From Candidatus Protoclostridium gallicola (lineage in GTDB: Bacteria; Bacillota; Clostridia; Christensenellales; Pumilibacteraceae): a DNA stretch of 64,000 nucleotides. Below the pieces are notes generated by a model. That model did not search any database and had not been told where the DNA came from. It was given only the letters and a program-made list of their open reading frames with translations. The stretch covers positions 1-64,000 of the forward strand of contig CAJFLE010000008.1 of the NCBI GenBank assembly GCA_904387375.1, given 5' to 3'. How positions within the stretch are numbered: position 1 is the first letter of the stretch; each line of letters opens with the position of its first letter. The translations under genes and the position numbers were made by a program. This document shows positions 62,418 through 64,000 of this stretch, one piece after another.

Positions 62418-64000
62418 TCAGCCCGCAGGAGTCTCCGCGCCGTCCGGACCTGCGGATTCCTCCGTCTTCGGCAGGAATTCATCGGGTATGGGAATGGCGT
62501 TTACCGACGGCTCGGCGACCTCGTTTTCATGCCGCGTGAACACTTTTTTATACAGCTTGTCGAAGAAGTTTTCTTTCTCGACGATGACCTCGCCCGTCTT
62601 CTTGTTTATTCTCGGCTTTTTGACCGGAATGAACTCGGCGGGAACCTGGTCGATGGTCTTCCACGTTTCCATAGCCTGCTCGAGGCTCATGCCGCCCTCG
62701 ATCGCCGCTTTTCTGACGGCGTTAACGGCCTGGATCTCTTCCAGCTTTTTGCCGGAAAGGCGGTATCTCGTCATGCAGAACGTCGTGATGAGCCAGGAAG
62801 CCATGGGCAGCAGGCAGAAGCATATGATCGCCGACAGCTTCATGCCGTCCATGTACGGCGTGCCTTCGGTGGGCAGCGCGTTGAGGCCGGGCACTATGCC
62901 GACGATGAATACGGTGAGCAGCAGCGTCTGCAGCGAGGAGATGAGTTTATCTATGAGCGAGAACAGCGTGCCCATGATGCCGGGCAGATACTTGCCGCTG
63001 CGGTAGGTCTCGTAGTCCGTGCAGTCGGCGACCATGGGGATGGTCATCTGATCGCAGCAGTTGAACGCGCCGTATCCGCAGCCGTAAAGAATTATGAATA
63101 TTATCGTATAGGCGTTTATCGTCAAGTGGAAACCGCCGTCCGTGGAGAACAGCGACAGGTGCGTCGCGGTGTTTGCCGGATCGTAGATACACAGCATTAT
63201 CAGCACGCCGACGTAGAACAGCAGCGCCAGCAGCGTGAACTGCGCGACTCCCCTCTTCTGGCCTTTCCGCCCCGATGTCTTGGAGCCCCATAAGAAGAAC
63301 AGCCCCATGAATATGAACGCGAGCACGTAGAACGGTATGTACAGTCCGTTGTAATCGCCCATCAGACAGCCGAACACGAGGAAGGCGACGGCGCCAGAGG
63401 TCGCGACGGTGGACGCGAGCTTGTTGAAGCCGGACGAGATGACGAGCCAGCGGATTTCGCGGTTGCTCTTGACGACGTTGACGTAGTCCCTGAACTTCGG
63501 GGATTCGGTCGTGACGCCCCAGTACTGCGGCTTGTCCTTCTCGCTGATGGCGGCGACGGCCATTATCGTGTATATTGCGGACACGATGATGACGAACGGC
63601 ACCATGATGTTATAGAACGTAGGGCCGTACGCCGCGCCGTAGTTGTACGCGTACAGCGTATTCGGGTCGAGATTGAGCGCCGTCAGTTTTGATATCAGCA
63701 CATCGTTGCCTCCGGCGCTCTGCAGACCATTGAGAATCTGGCTGATCGTCTGACCGCCTTCTTCCGCCTCGTACACGAGCAGACCTTTTTCGCAGATCGC
63801 CTCGTTGGTAAGGATACCGCCTGCCATGACGTTGACGAGCACGATGGAGCCGAGCTGACCGATCATGTTCCAGATCATGAACTGGCTGCGCTGCTTGGGG
63901 TCGTTGGTAAGGCAGGTCTGTCCGGCCTTGGTGCACGCGCACTGACAGGTATAGCCGAGGACGTATATTATGTACGCGACTATGTATATCACCCAGCGGA
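62418..64000 (-). CDS. GPH-family sugar/uronide:cation symporter (partial, 5' end off the right edge)
   Basis: At least 527 residues of a polytopic transporter are in the window; the frame stays open to the edge. The pattern (GYTCQCACTKAGQTCLTNDPKQRSQ near its beginning, CCDQMTIPMVADCTDYETYRSGKY and LPGIMGTLFSLIDKLISSLQ) is that of glycoside-pentoside-hexuronide symporters. The first one or two membrane segments are missing. A charged cytosolic tail of about 100 residues (MSLEQAMETWKTIDQVPAEF onward) is longer than usual. Position beside uxuA suggests a hexuronide substrate such as glucuronate or glucuronides. Confidence 0.88.
   Translation of the reverse strand, partial: RWVIYIVAYIIYVLGYTCQCACTKAGQTCLTNDPKQRSQFMIWNMIGQLGSIVLVNVMAGGILTNEAICEKGLLVYEAEEGGQTISQILNGLQSAGGNDVLISKLTALNLDPNTLYAYNYGAAYGPTFYNIMVPFVIIVSAIYTIMAVAAISEKDKPQYWGVTTESPKFRDYVNVVKSNREIRWLVISSGFNKLASTVATSGAVAFLVFGCLMGDYNGLYIPFYVLAFIFMGLFFLWGSKTSGRKGQKRGVAQFTLLALLFYVGVLIMLCIYDPANTATHLSLFSTDGGFHLTINAYTIIFIILYGCGYGAFNCCDQMTIPMVADCTDYETYRSGKYLPGIMGTLFSLIDKLISSLQTLLLTVFIVGIVPGLNALPTEGTPYMDGMKLSAIICFCLLPMASWLITTFCMTRYRLSGKKLEEIQAVNAVRKAAIEGGMSLEQAMETWKTIDQVPAEFIPVKKPRINKKTGEVIVEKENFFDKLYKKVFTRHENEVAEPSVNAIPIPDEFLPKTEESAGPDGAETPAG

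Overview
The window looks like a chromosomal segment of a spore-forming, GC-rich member of the Clostridia, probably an uncultured gut-type lineage. A Christensenellales-like affiliation is only a guess. The evidence is a SpoIIID regulator, a Firmicutes-style glmU-prs pair, the rsmI/trmN6 (yabC/yabB) neighbourhood, an L10 leader, sigma-A promoters with 17-nt spacers, and several lipoproteins and membrane-anchored exoenzymes without any outer-membrane genes. There are no phage, IS or CRISPR signatures. One complete tRNA (Thr, CGT) is present.

Layout. (1) 1-19.8 kb, minus strand, is a surface glycosidase region. Two paralogous cassettes share one order: a long secreted GH3 enzyme with a C-terminal anchor, then a repeat-bearing protein (lipoprotein) with a shared C-terminal domain, then a GH3 enzyme with an N-terminal membrane anchor. 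Cassette A runs from 5817 off the left edge; cassette B is 17658-8293. An AgrC/LytTR-type two-component system lies directly upstream of cassette B. An iron-sulfur scaffold/GGGtGRT pair and a small low-complexity protein lie between the cassettes. (2) 20-31.4 kb holds housekeeping genes: rpmE, dnaA behind a tetR-type gene, rsmI, trmN6, hpt, tilS, guaB, then unknown membrane or lipoproteins, a small XRE regulator and an orphan PotA-like ATPase. (3) 31.5-36.8 kb, plus strand, is an ilvD-leuC-leuD-leuB operon ending in an XRE-membrane protein. (4) 36.9-42.3 kb holds unknown membrane protein, Dabb protein, CoA-disulfide reductase-like, flavoprotein, tRNA-Thr with a duplicated 3' part, and ADP-ribosylglycohydrolase. 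(5) 42.4-45.9 kb is rpmG-secE-nusG-rplK-rplA-rplJ-rplL without rpoBC. (6) 46-54.7 kb holds degV, spoIIID, prs, a GlmU-like acetyltransferase, tadA, M14 peptidase, rlmH, CPBP protease, YycJ-like hydrolase and a two-subunit fumarase. (7) 54.8-64 kb holds a GH2 glycosidase, a hairpin-dense noncoding stretch, and a complete hexuronate pathway (GPH transporter, uxuA, uxuB, uxaC, eda, kdgK).

The genes fit an anaerobe that digests plant or host glycans at its surface and feeds glucuronate-type sugars through 2-keto-3-deoxygluconate to pyruvate. The most notable unexplained features are the repeated GH3/repeat-protein/GH3 cassette with its shared Gly-Gly-Cys-Gly-Ser C-terminal tail, a recurring leaderless-promoter layout in which the start codon sits 6-12 nt from the -10 box, a mirror-symmetric divergent promoter at 53.3 kb, three DnaA boxes between two terminators at 23.3 kb, and a run of about ten hairpins at 56.8-57.25 kb.
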